The notes beneath the pieces are model-generated. The model did no database searches. It was given only the letters and a program-made list of their open reading frames with translations, and was not told the DNA's origin. DNA of 64,000 nucleotides, taken from positions 581,772,471 to 581,836,470 of the forward strand of contig NC_053390.1 in NCBI RefSeq assembly GCF_905171765.1, in the 5' to 3' direction. The stretch comes from Bufo bufo. Taxonomy: Eukaryota; Chordata; Amphibia; Anura; Bufonidae. The position numbers were made by a program, and so were the translations under genes. Of this stretch, positions 43,675-55,334 are shown one piece after another (within the stretch, counting starts at the first letter, position 1; each line of letters begins with the position of its first letter).

Positions 43675-44093
43675 ACTAACTATACAGATAGGTAGAGCGG
43701 CACCCGGGGACCTCACTGCACTTACTATTATCCCCGGGCGCCGCTCCGTTCTCCTGCTATGCCCTCCGGTATCTCCGTTCCCTAAGTTATAGTAGGCGGA
43801 GTCTGCCCTAGCGCTGGCCAATCGCACTGCAGAGCTCACAGCCTGGGAGAAAATAACCTCCCAGGCTGTGAGCTCTGCGCTGCGATTGGCCAGCGCTAGG
43901 GCAGACTCCGCCTACCATAACTTAGGGACTGGTATCTCCGCCTACTATAACTTAGTGAGCGGAGATACCGGAGGGCATAGCGGCAGAACGGAGCGGCGCC
44001 CGGGGATAATAGTAAGTGCAGTGAGGTCCCCGGGTGCCGCTCTACCTATCTGTATAGTTAGTTCATAGGGTAAGAATCGGTGAAAGGTCCTCT
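43644..44093. mobile_element. TTAA palindromic MITE inside the PLE2 coding region
   Basis: Ends AGAGGACCTTTCACCGATTC and its complement, flanked by TTAA (43640-43643, 44094-44097). PLE1 shows the empty site CAGATTAAGGAATAC, proving the insertion. The 450-bp element is almost entirely palindromic. Confidence 0.95.
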
Positions 44094-44119
44094 TTAAGGA
44101 ATACATAAATTGTAAATCC

Positions 44120-44443
44120 ATGGGAGTAATATATGCCATACAGTGTGAGTGTCCAAAAATATACGTGGGTAAAACCACGCAAGAACTCAGAAGACGTATA
44201 TCCAAACACCTCAGTGTGATAAATACCACCAGCGATACACCTCTCGCCAGACATATGCACCAAATACATAATGGGAATATTCAGAATTTGAAAGTATGGG
44301 GCATACAAAAACTTAGACTAGGTCCAAGGATGGGGAACCTAGACAGGAGATTGCAACAGGAGGAAACCCGATGGATTTACCGCCTGAAAAGTCTAGCCCC
44401 AGTAGGACTAAATGAGGGCTTTACCTTTGCCTCATTCCTGTGA
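44120..44443 (+). pseudogene. PLE2 GIY-YIG endonuclease fragment
   Basis: Continuation of the interrupted PLE2 protein: GVIYAIQCECPKIYVGKTTQ to EGFTFASFL and stop. It carries a two-codon insertion (KLRLGPRMG) relative to PLE1. The domain itself looks intact but has no start of its own. Confidence 0.85.
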
Positions 44444-45182
44444 GAGAGATTCAAATAACAAGATATGAGTACAAAGAAGATATAAGATATTAATAAAGAA
44501 CATAACTATAAATATAAGGAGGGCAGCCAAGCCAAAAAAAACTGAAGTATAAGTATAAAACTTGATAACAATAGAACTGCCGGAATATTAAGTATGACCA
44601 AAGATAATACATAGTCCCACTAGAAGCCACATAATCAGAGTGTTACAGTACAGAGAAATCATTACTATATTATTAAATTTCTATAAAAATGAGCGTTATG
44701 TATGGGGAAAAATAAAAAATAAAAAATAATAAGAAATAAAAAATAATATAAAAATTAATATCAATAACAGCAAAAGTAAAAAGAAAGGAAAAATAAGATA
44801 AACAATATAATGAGAGGGAAAATAATAAAGAAAAATAAAATCATAAGGTTAGAGCTCTAGAGAATAGGATTTGGGGAATATTATACATCCAAAATCACAC
44901 GAGGCCATCTTAATACTAACACGAGGAGGTGTATATTATCACCGTAGAATAGTATTAAAAATAGAAATAACTTTAGAACTACACCTAAGGAATATAGGTA
45001 TATAAAGAAGGGGGGAAAAATGCACTAACTAAAAATAATTGCTGAAATTAAAAATAATTAAGATTAATATAAATAATAATGTAAAATAACAAATAATAAA
45101 GTATAAAAATAAAAAAAATAAACGTAAAATAAAAAATATTCATAAAAATATAATAGAAAAAATGTATATACAGTATAATACA
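44444..45182 (+). other. A/T-rich 3' untranslated body of PLE2
   Basis: Mirror image of 35207-35886 in PLE1 for most of its length. Very rich in A and AAATAAT words, without coding signal. The last 70 bp are not present in PLE1. Confidence 0.8.
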
Positions 45183-46647
45183 AAATATGAAAGAAAAAAA
45201 TAAAAATTTAGAAGTATAATATAATTAATATTAATAATAAAAATAAGTAGATTGTAGGATACAAAAATATCATATAATGGGAGTTTAATTAATAAATATC
45301 ACTGGCACATAAACTTACCTTATGGATCGTGGTGGTTGCGGGAAGACCGGAACATCTGGCAATCTGGATGTATAAAGAGGAGAGCTTGAATTCATAAATA
45401 AAGTCATGTAAATACAATGTACAGCAAAAAGATGGCAATTAGGAATTGTCTGCATTTGTTGAGTGTAGATAAGGCAATAAAAACCAGTGGTAATATATAT
45501 GTATTCCTATAACTCATGAGCATATGCAAGCCAAAATAATGAATCCATACTTGAGATGAAATAATATAGAGGAAAAAAATATATAAAAACCTTAAATAAA
45601 TAAGTAAAAATATAAAAGTAATAACTAAATATGTACAGTCACATATTACTAGACCAATAACTCTGAATAAGAAAGGACACCTCTAATGATAATAGGGAAT
45701 GGAAAATAATAATAACATAAAGGGTCCAGATATGTGGAAGTGAGATACCAGAATATCAGCAAAGAACTAAGTCCCAACGCATGAGCAGTGAGAGCCTGCA
45801 AAATCGGCTCTATCAGTGGAAATAGATGTAAGATAACGCAAGTCAGAAGACATGCGCAGAGACGGCACTGTTGGGAGTCGCATTGCCCATACGTCATCAG
45901 GAATAGAAAGCGGCGCAGAAAGATGATCGGTATGAAGCTAACTAAGGGATACTTAGACATGCGCAATGAATACCTATGGAAGACAACGGCACCAAGTACG
46001 GCGTACGTCACACAGCGCAGCTCGAAGCATATTGGGCAACAGCGAAGTAGGAGGAGATGGTATTCAGTACGATCTAGTAGAGGTACTGAGATTGGCTGAC
46101 AGATTAGGCCTAAAGAAACAGACACATACATTGGTCAATCGAACGCTCACATGTGCAGGGAGGTTTTAAAAGCTTGGCTCCGCCCCCAACACTTAGTTCA
46201 CTGCCCAAACCCCTGAAGACGCCTGTTAGGCGAAACATGTCGGGGGGCAGCGAGTGATATTAGCTTTTTAGCCAGTCTATGCCGGCCCTGCAATAACGTC
46301 TGGGAGACATAACGCTAGGAGTGCAGACTAGGAAGATAACTATGCTAGCAAGCAGCAAGCTGTGGGAATAACAGCATGCTTTGAGTGAGCAGAAAAAGGT
46401 TGCAATAAAGACAGTAATGAGAGACTTAGCTATATGTATATAGCACCTTCCAGTGGATGCACTCACTAATCAGACACTATGTTGCTACTATAAACATTAG
46501 GCAGGCAGACATAGCTGATAATTTTAATAGTAGTGTTCTAATTGATTTGTTTTAAGGATTAGTAATAAAAGCTATATTTTATAATTAATTAGCACGTGTC
46601 AGCTTAGGGACATTGATGGTCTTAACGGCCAAATGTAAAACAAATAA
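45183..46647 (+). repeat. PLE LTR-like repeat A'', right end
   Basis: Reversed copy of 39286-40770. The outer end is about 45 bp shorter than the left end of repeat A, and the 13-bp TSD follows. Confidence 0.85.
46201..46250 (+). ncRNA. hammerhead-like ribozyme in PLE repeat A''
   Basis: CTGAAGA at 46213-46219, GAAA at 46232-46235, predicted cleavage after GTC at 46241. Same architecture as the copies at 34620 and 39725, on the opposite strand. Confidence 0.65.
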
Positions 46648-48136
46648 CAGTTATTATTGTAACTCCCATAGCGGTAAATGGAGGGTGGTCATGCTTACAC
46701 ATTGTGCTTTCTTTCACTTCGAGGGAGGCAGGTACTAGAGGTGGAACTTACAGCTATGGGACATGGCCTATTCTAATGAGACAACCTCTTTATCCCCTTA
46801 TGGACTGGCCTCATTTTCACCTTAAGGACCAGGCCATTTTTTGCAAATCTGACCAGTGTCACTTTATGTGTGAATAACTTTAAAACGCATTTACTTATCC
46901 AGGCCATTCTGAGATAGTTTTTTCGTCACATATTGTACTTCATGACACTGGTAAAATGGAGTAAAAAAAAACAAAAAATTATTTACACGTATAAAAAAAT
47001 ACAAAATTTAGTAAATTTCCAAGTTTCATTTTCTCTACTTCTATAATACATAGTAATACCTCCAAAAATAGCTATTAATTTACATTCCCCATATGTCTAC
47101 TTGATGTTTGGATCATTTTGGGAATGCCATTTTATTTTTTGGGGATGTTACAATGCTTAGAAGTTTAGACGCAAATTTTTACATTTTTCCTAAATTTTCT
47201 AAAACCCACTTTTTAAGGACCAGTTCAGGTCTGAAGTCACTTTGTGAGGCTTACATAACAGAAACCACCCAGAAACTGCACCCCTCAAGGTATTCAAAAC
47301 AGATTTTACAAACATTGTTAACCCTTTAGGTGTTCCACAAGAGTTAATGGCAAATGGATATAAAATTTCTGAATTTCGATTTTTGGGCAAATTTTCCATT
47401 TTAATCATTTTTTTCCAGTAACAAAGCAAGGGTTAACAGCCAAACAAAACTCAATATTTATTGCCCTGATTCTTTAGTTTATAGAAGCACCCCATATGTG
47501 GTCGTAAACTACTGTACGGGCACACGGTAGGGCGTAGAGGGAAAGGAGCGCCGTGTGGTTTTTGGAAAGCAGATTTTGCTGGACTGGTTTATTTACACCA
47601 TGTCCCATTTGAAGCCCTCCTGATTAGGGATGAGCGAACCCGAACTGTATAGTTCGGGTTCGTACCGAATTTTGGGGTGTCCGTGACACGGACCCGAACC
47701 CGAACATTTTCGTAAAAGTCCGGGTTCGGGTTCGGTGTTCGGCGCTTTCTTGGCGCTTTTTGAAAAGCGTCATACTACTTGCCCCAAGAGGCCATCACAG
47801 CCTTGCCTACTATTGGCATGGCTGTGATTGGCCAGTGCAGCATGTGACCCAGCCTCTATATAAGCTTGGGTCACGTAGCGCTGCACGTCACTCTGCTGAT
47901 TGAAGCATAGGGAGAGGCTGATGCTGCGACGTTAGGGCGAGATTAGGCAGATTAACTCCTCCAAAAGACTTAATTCAGTGATCGATCTCCAGCTGTGGAT
48001 CATTGAAGTGCTAATATTGAATTGCTCACTTTTTTTAGGCTGCCCAGAGCGTTTTTATATCACTTTTTTCTGGGGTGATCGGCGGCCATTTTGTGGCTTG
48101 TGGTGCGCCAGCACAAGCTACCACCAAGTGCTTTTA

Positions 48137-48520
48137 ACCATCAATAGTGTGGTTATTTTTTGCTATATCCTACATCAGCTGCAGGCTGAGCCTGTGTCAC
48201 CGAAGTGCATTTAACCATCAACAGTGTGGTTATTTTTTGGCCATATACTACATCAGGTGCAGGCTGAGCCTGTGTCACCCAAGTGCATTTAACCATCAAC
48301 AGTGTGGTTATTTTTTGGCCATATACTACATCAGGTGCAGGCTGAGCCTGTGTCACCCAAGTGCATTTAACCATCAACAGTGTGGTTAATTTTTGGCCAT
48401 ATACTACATCAGGTGCAGGCTGAGCCTGTGTCACCCAAGTGCATTTAACCATCAATAGTGTGGTTATTTTTTGGCCATATACTACATCAGGGGCAAGTTG
48501 AGCCTGTCACCCAGCGCCTA
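48137..48520. repeat. 78-bp tandem repeat, about 5 units
   Basis: Units begin AACCATCAACAGTGTGGTTA and contain CATCAGGTGCAGGCTGAGCC; starts at 48213, 48291 and 48369. Period divisible by three keeps frames open on both strands; these are not genes. Confidence 0.95.
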
Positions 48521-49250
48521 AAAAATAGACCTGACATTTATATTCCTCCAAATCAGTACTGTTTTAGCTGGTCAAGTTATTTGTAGTGACCGTAAAAGCA
48601 CAGTTTTTGTTCTGGGTTGAAAAACTATTCCCAAATTTGCCATTCTCAAAATTAGTAGTTTCTGCTATATCAGGCCTACTTTAAATCTATTCCAAAAAGG
48701 ATATCTTAGATTCAAGGTGCTGATAGTGTCATTCAGAAAAACTTAACACACACGCTACCGTGCATATACAAGTCTAATTCTGTGATTAAAGGTATATCTG
48801 TCACACAGCGCAAAAAAAATAGGCCTCACATTTCTATTCAACCTAATCTGTACTGTTTTAGCTGGTCAAATTATTTGTAGTGACCGTAAAAGCACAGTTT
48901 TTGTTCTGGGTTGAAAAACTATTCCCAAATTTGCCATTCTCAAAATAAGTAGTTTCTGCTATATCAGGCCTACTTTAAATCTATCCCAAAAAGGATATCT
49001 TAGATTCAAGGTGCTGATAGTGTCATTCAGAAAAACTTAACACACACGCTACCGTGCACATACAAGTCTAATTCTGTGATTAAAGGTATATCTGTCACAC
49101 AGCGCAAAAAAAAATAGGCCTCACATTTCTATTCAACCAAATATGTACTGTTTTAGCTGGTCAAATTATTTGTACTGACCGTAAAAGCACAGTTTTTGTT
49201 CTGGGTTGAAAAACTATTCCCAAATTTGCCATTTTCAAAATTGTGGTGAA
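48521..49250. repeat. 300-bp tandem repeat, about 2.4 units
   Basis: Blocks at about 48520, 48820 and 49120 share CTGTTTTAGCTGGTCAA and AAAAGCACAGTTTTTGTTCT. They lie in the hAT 5' region upstream of the ORF. Confidence 0.9.
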
Positions 49251-49258
49251 CGGGAATA

Positions 49259-50032
49259 ATGAGGAAAACATCTAATAAGGGACGCGGACGTGGACATGGT
49301 CGTGGTGGTGTTAGTGGACCCTCTGGTGCTGGGAGAGGACGTGGCCGTTCTGCCACAGCCACACGTCCTAGTGAACCAACTACCTCAGGTCCCAGTAGCC
49401 AGCAGAATTTACAGCGATATTTGGTGGGGCCCAATGCCGTTCTAAGGATGGTAAGGCCTGAGCAGGTACAGGCATTAGTTAATTGGGTGGCCGACAGTGC
49501 ATCCAGCACGTTCACATTATCTCCCACCCAGTCTACTGCAGAAAGCGCACAGATGGCGCATGAAAACCAAGCCCATCAGTCTGTCACATCACCCCCATGC
49601 ATATCAGGGAAACTGTCTGAGCCTCAAATTATGCAGCAGTCTCTTATGCTGTTTGAAGACTCTGCTGCCAGGGTTTCCCAAGGCCATCCACGTAGCCCTT
49701 TCCCAGTGGTGGAAGAGATAGAATGCACTAACGCACAACCACTTATGTTTCTTGATGATGAGGACATGGGAATACCACCTCAGCACGTCTCTGATGATGA
49801 CAAAACACAGGTGCCAACTGCTGCGTCTTTCTGCAGTGTGCAGACTGAACAGGAGGTCAGGGATCAAGACTGGGTGGAAGACGATGCAGGGGACGATGAG
49901 GTCCTAGACCCCACATGGAATGAAGGTCGTGCCACTGACTTTCAGAGTTCGGAGGAAGAGGCAGTGGTAAGACCGAGCCAACAGCGTAGCAAAAGAGGGA
50001 GCAGTGGGCAAAATCAGAACACCCGCCGCTAA
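49259..50032 (+). pseudogene. N-terminal part of hAT transposase reading frame
   Basis: 257 codons beginning MRKTSNKGRGRGHGRGG, a Gly-Arg-rich nucleic-acid-binding type start, then a mostly acidic and Ser-rich region (EVRDQDWVEDDAGDDEVLDP). The TAA at 50030 is in the same frame as the BED finger that follows at about 50102, with no other stop in between. It may therefore be a premature stop in a longer transposase or the end of a separate first ORF. I favour a single interrupted transposase gene. Confidence 0.6.
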
Positions 50033-50910
50033 GAGACTCCGCCTGCTACTGACCGCCGCCATCTGGGACCGAGCACCCCAAAGGCAGCTTCAAGGAGTTC
50101 CCTGGCATGGCACTTCTTTAAACAATGTGCTGACGACAAGACCCGAGTGGTTTGCACGCTGTGCCATCAGAGCCTGAAGCGAGGCATTAACGTTCTGAAC
50201 CTTAGCACAACCTGCATGACCAGGCACCTGCATGCAAAGCATGAACTGCAGTGGAGTAAACACCTTAAAAACAAAGAAGTCACTCAGGCTCCCCCTGCTA
50301 CCTCTTCTGCTGCTGCCGCCTCGGCCTCTTCTGCTGCTGACGCTGCCTCGGCCTCTTCCTCCGCCTCTGGAGGAACGTTGGCACCTGCCGCCCAGAAAAC
50401 ATGGGCTGTACCACCAACACCACCACCTGCGTCACCAAGCATCTCAACCATGTCACACGGCAGCTTCAGCTCTCCATCTCACAAACATTTGAGAGAAAGC
50501 GTAAATTCCCACCTAGCCACCCTCGATCCCTGGCCCTGAATGCCAGTATTTCTAAACTACTGGCCTATGAAATGCTGTCATTTAGGCTGGTGGACACAGA
50601 CAGCTTCAAACAGCTCATGTCGCTTGCTGTCCCACAGTATGTTGTTCCCAACCGCCACTAGTTCTCCCAGAGAGCCGTGCCTTCCCTGCACAACCAAGTG
50701 TCCGATAAAATCAAGTGTGCACTGCGCAACGCCATCTGTGGCAAGGTCCACCTAACCACAGACACGTGGACCAGTAAGCACGGCCAGGGACGCTATATCT
50801 CCCTAACTGCACACTGGGTAAATGTAGTGGCGGCTGGGCCCCAGGCGGAGAGCTGTTTGGCGCACGTCCTTCCGCCGCCAAGGATCGCAGGGCAACATTC
50901 TTTGCCTCCT
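50033..50910 (+). pseudogene. hAT transposase, BED finger and start of catalytic domain, broken
   Basis: A BED zinc finger is visible: AWHFFKQCADDKTRVVCTLC then TCMTRHLHAKHE, with CxxC and H...H ligands. After an Ala/Ser-rich linker, the frame shifts between about 50470 and 50530 into FERKRKFPPSHPRSLALNAS. A TAG at 50659-50661 interrupts PNRH before FSQRAVPSLHNQ. The first catalytic acidic box lies in HLTTDTWTSKHGQGRYISL. The PLE insertion then cuts the gene at 50910. Stop, frameshift, nonsense codon and insertion make it clearly dead. Confidence 0.85.
50896..50910 (+). repeat. 15-bp target duplication, left copy
   Basis: CATTCTTTGCCTCCT, repeated at 55335-55349, marks the PLE insertion into the hAT gene. 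Confidence 0.95.
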
Positions 50911-52556
50911 AAGAAAAAAATAAGGGGTTGGGTCAGCACAACCTGCTGCAGGTGCACATCACTATGGCGAAATACATATACAAACGGAAAATGCAAATGT
51001 GATCGCACACTACATCCAGCACTCTGCCCTCCATGCTGGATGAGACATTGGTTTATATTTTGGCCAAAGCATAGTAAGCCACTCACCGCGTCAAGGCTGT
51101 CTCATGAGTGGTCCCTAACTCTTGTTCCTACCTGTTCATGGGCCATGACAGCCACATAAAATCCAGGGAATGCAGGTCAGCATGCAAGCCAAGTACACTT
51201 TGCTTGTAACCCCGTCCGGTGCCATTACAGCTTTCATCGGATCCAGGGATGCAAGTACCAACATGCATGCTGAACCCACCATATACTTCTCCTGGAGCCA
51301 AATGGCTAATGGTAGGTTCTATACAAGCAGACTCAGTTTTATACTGACTTTAAAACCAGCCTCAAGGACAGATTAACTGGTCAGGTGTGCAATGACTCCA
51401 AGGAGATCGCCACGCCTCCAATATATACTACAAAGAAAAAAATAAGGGGTTGGGTCAGCACAACCTGCCTGTAGGTGCAGATCGCTATGGCGAAATACAT
51501 ATACAAACGGAAAATGCAAATGTGATCGCACACTACATCCAGCACTCTGCCCTCCATGCTGGATGAGACATTGGTTTATATTTTGGCCAAAGCATAGTAA
51601 GCCACTCACCGCGTCAAGGCTGTCTCATGAGTGGTCCCTAACTCTTGTTCCTACCTGTTCATGGGCCATGACAGCCACATAAAATCCAGGGAATGCAGGT
51701 CAGCATGCAAGCCAAGTACACTTTGCTTGTAACCCCATCCGGTGCCATTACAGCTTTCATCGGATCCAGGGATGCAAGTACCAACATGCATGCTGAACCC
51801 ACCATATACTTCTCCTGGAGCCAAATGGCTAATGGTAGGTTCTATACAAGCAGACTCAGTTTTATACTGACTTTAAAACCAGCCTCAAGGACAGATTAAC
51901 TGGTCAGGTGTGCAATGACTCCAAGGAGATCGCCACGCCTCCAATATATACTACAAAGAAAAAAATAAGGGGTTGGGTCAGCACAACCTGCCTGTAGGTG
52001 CAGATCGCTATGGCGAAATACATATACAAACGGAAAATGCAAATGTGATCGCACACTACATCCAGCACTCTGCCCTCCATGCTGGATGAGACATTGGTTT
52101 ATATTTTGGCCAAAGCATAGTAAGCCACTCACCGCGTCAAGGCTGTCTCATGAGTGGTCCCTAACTCTTGTTCCTACCTGTTCATGGGCCATGACAGCCA
52201 CATAAAATCCAGGGAATGCAGGTCAGCATGCAAGCCAAGTACACTTTGCTTGTAACCCCATCCGGTGCCATTACAGCTTTCATCGGATCCAGGGATGCAA
52301 GTACCAACATGCATGCTGAACCCACCATATACTTCTCCTGGAGCCAAATGGCTAATGGTAGGTTCTATACAAGCAGACTCAGTTTTATACTGACTTTAAA
52401 ACCAGCCTCAAGGACAGATTAACTGGTCAGGTGTGCAATGACTCCAAGGAGATCGCCACGCCTCCAATATATACTACAAAGAAAAAAATAAGGGGTTGGG
52501 TCAGCACAACCTGCCTGTAGGTGCAGATCGCTATGGCGAAATACATATACAAACGG
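50911..52556 (+). repeat. tandem 523-bp PLE repeat, forward
   Basis: Units start AAGAAAAAAATAAGGGGTTG and include CATCCAGCACTCTGCCCTCC. Units 2 and 3 appear identical, which points to recent amplification. Confidence 0.9.
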
Positions 52557-52660
52557 TGAGTGGCTTACTATGCTTTGGCCAAAATATAAACCAATGTCTC
52601 ATCCAGCATGGAGGGCAGAGTGCTGGATGTAGTGTGCGATCACATTTGCATTTTCCGTTT

Positions 52661-53578
52661 CAATATGTACATACAACTTGTAAAAATAGGTCCAAGAAAT
52701 ACCCAAGAAACGAGATCAGTCACGAAATGGCAAGTTTTAAAAAATGCGTAGAAAGCGGTATACGGAAAATAAAGAATAGCACCAAATATAGACGGAATAA
52801 TTTGACAAATGATGAAATAAAAGCTCTAAAAACTTTACAGAAAGAGGAAAATATAGTAATACGTCCAGCGGATAAGGGAGGATCCATTGTGATCCAGGAC
52901 ATTCAGAAATATAACACAGAATGTCTCAGACAGTTACAGGATACAAATACATACTGTAGACTACCAAGTGACCCTACTAACCAATTTTATTTAGAACTTT
53001 TAGCATTTTGTAATAGAGGTTATAAGAAAGGACTTTTAACAGATGAGGAACACAAATTTTTATTGAATAAAACTCTGCGTATACCTATGTTTTATTGTGT
53101 ACCAAAAGTACACAAGGACCAAGAAAATCCTCCAGGCCGACCTATAGTGTCAGGAATAGGATCCCTTACGTCAAATTTATCTCAGTATATAGATCAAATG
53201 TTGCAGCCCAGGGTTCAAAAAATAGAGTCATATACAAAAGACACCACACAAATTATTCAAATAGTGGAGAAATTGAAATTTAAGGACACCTGGATTATGG
53301 GATCCTTGGATATACAATCTCTATATACAATAATAGAGCATGATAAGGGCAAACAGGCTGTTAGGTCCCAACTTACATTGGAAGGTAGACTAGGAGTGGA
53401 ACAAATTGAGTTTATAATTGAAGGGATAGACTTCATTTTAAATCACAATTATTTTAATTTTGAGGGGAATTTTTACTTACAAACACAGGGGACCGCCATG
53501 GGCACCAGGTCCGCCCCCAGCTATGCCAATTTGTTTATGGCAGAGTGGGAACGGCAGATCATACAGCTTGCATGCTGA
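52661..53578 (+). pseudogene. Penelope-like reverse transcriptase, truncated at both ends
   Basis: The open frame runs 52496-53578, but its first part is repeat sequence; RT-like sequence begins about 52690. Motifs: NIVIRPADKGGSIVI, PMFYCVPKVHKD, GRPIVSGIGS, SLDIQSLYT (motif A Asp present) and QGTAMGTRSAPSYANLF (motif B). The frame passes into the reversed repeat at 53567 and stops, so the motif C Asp pair, thumb and GIY-YIG nuclease are missing. It cannot be active. The upstream start is also lost. Confidence 0.85.
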
Positions 53579-55334
53579 CCTGCATTCCCTGGATTTTATG
53601 TGGCTGTCATGGCCCATGAACAGGTAGGAACAAGAGTTAGGGACCACTCATGAGACAGCCTTGACGCGGTGAGTGGCTTACTATGCTTTGGCCAAAATAT
53701 AAACCAATGTCTCATCCAGCATGGAGGGCAGAGTGCTGGATGTAGTGTGCGATCACATTTGCATTTTCCGTTTGTATATGTATTTCGCCATAGTGATGTG
53801 CACCTGCAGCAGGTTGTGCTGACCCAACCCCTTATTTTTTTCTTTGTAGTATATATTGGAGGCGTGGCGATCTCCTTGGAGTCATTGCACACCTGACCAG
53901 TTAATCTGTCCTTGAGGCTGGTTTTAAAGTCAGTATAAAACTGAGTCTGCTTGTATAGAACCTACCATTAGCCATCTGGCTCCAGGAGAAGTATATGGTA
54001 GGTTCAGCATGCATGTTGGTACTTGCATCCCTGGATCCGATGAAAGCTGTAATGGCACCGGACGGGGTTACAAGCAAAGTGTACTTGGCTTGCATGCTGA
54101 CCTGCATTCCCTGGATTTTATGTGGCTGTCATGGCCCATGAACAGGTAGGAACAAGAGTTAGGGACCACTCATGAGACAGCCTTGACGCGGTGAGTGGCT
54201 TACTATGCTTTGGCCAAAATATAAACCAATGTCTCATCCAGCATGGAGGGCAGAGTGCTGGATGTAGTGTGCGATCACATTTGCATTTTCCGTTTGTATA
54301 TGTATTTCGCCATAGTGATGTGCACCTGCAGCAGGTTGTGCTGACCCAACCCCTTATTTTTTTCTTTGTAGTATATATTGGAGGCGTGGCGATCTCCTTG
54401 GAGTCATTGCACACCTGACCAGTTAATCTGTCCTTGAGGCTGGTTTTAAAGTCAGTATAAAACTGAGTCTGCTTGTATAGAACCTACCATTAGCCATCTG
54501 GCTCCAGGAGAAGTATATGGTAGGTTCAGCATGCATGTTGGTACTTGCATCCCTGGATCCGATGAAAGCTGTAATGGCACCGGACGGGGTTACAAGCAAA
54601 GTGTACTTGGCTTGCATGCTGACCTGCATTCCCTGGATTTTATGTGGCTGTCATGGCCCATGAACAGGTAGGAACAAGAGTTAGGGACCACTCATGAGAC
54701 AGCCTTGACGCGGTGAGTGGCTTACTATGCTTTGGCCAAAATATAAACCAATGTCTCATCCAGCATGGAGGGCAGAGTGCTGGATGTAGTGTGCGATCAC
54801 ATTTGCATTTTCCGTTTGTATATGTATTTCGCCATAGTGATGTGCACCTGCAGCAGGTTGTGCTGACCCAACCCCTTATTTTTTTCTTTGTAGTATATAT
54901 TGGAGGCGTGGCGATCTCCTTGGAGTCATTGCACACCTGACCAGTTAATCTGTCCTTGAGGCTGGTTTTAAAGTCAGTATAAAACTGAGTCTGCTTGTAT
55001 AGAACCTACCATTAGCCATCTGGCTCCAGGAGAAGTATATGGTAGGTTCAGCATGCATGTTGGTACTTGCATCCCTGGATCCGATGAAAGCTGTAATGGC
55101 ACCGGACGGGGTTACAAGCAAAGTGTACTTGGCTTGCATGCTGACCTGCATTCCCTGGATTTTATGTGGCTGTCATGGCCCATGAACAGGTAGGAACAAG
55201 AGTTAGGGACCACTCATGAGACAGCCTTGACGCGGTGAGTGGCTTACTATGCTTTGGCCAAAATATAAACCAATGTCTCATCCAGCATGGAGGGCAGAGT
55301 GCTGGATGTAGTGTGCGATCACATTTGCATTTTC
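53568..55334 (-). repeat. tandem 522-bp PLE repeat, reversed
   Basis: Complement of the left array, with 3.4 units (boundaries near 53845, 54367 and 54889). Units carry small shared differences from the left array (for example CCATCTGGCTCC for GGAGCCAAATGG), so the two arrays were each homogenised separately. Confidence 0.9.

Larger units (their letters stand above)
34178..46647. mobile_element. composite of two head-to-head Penelope-like elements, single insertion
   Basis: CAGTTATTATTGT occurs directly outside both ends (34165-34177, 46648-46660), so the whole 12.5-kb unit sits between one pair of 13-bp TSDs. Three LTR-like repeats occur: 34178-35206 and 39286-40770 in the same direction, and 45183-46647 reversed. 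PLE1 (minus strand) lies between the first two, and PLE2 (plus strand) between the last two. From 38237 to 37875 the copies mirror exactly about a coordinate sum of 79882 (41645 to 42007). They differ by few substitutions and small indels. Confidence 0.85.
50911..55334. mobile_element. Penelope-like element with tandem inverted LTR-like arrays
   Basis: 4.4 kb between perfect 15-bp TSDs. Left: three full direct units of about 523 bp (50911-51432, 51433-51955, 51956-52478) plus a 78-bp start of a fourth. Then about 100 bp in reversed orientation (52557-52660), an RT fragment (52661-53567) and reversed units (53568-55334; period 522). Tandem LTR-like repeats and long TSDs are known for Penelope. 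The RT differs clearly from the PLE at 35887, so this is a second family. Confidence 0.85.

Noticed and set aside
48147..48455. Repeat-encoded frames on both strands
   Set aside because: They come from the 78-bp tandem repeat (multiple of three) and have no protein motif.
51170..55151. Repeated short ORFs of 68, 75, 78 and 98 codons
   Set aside because: They recur only because the 523-bp PLE repeat recurs. No motif and no coding bias.
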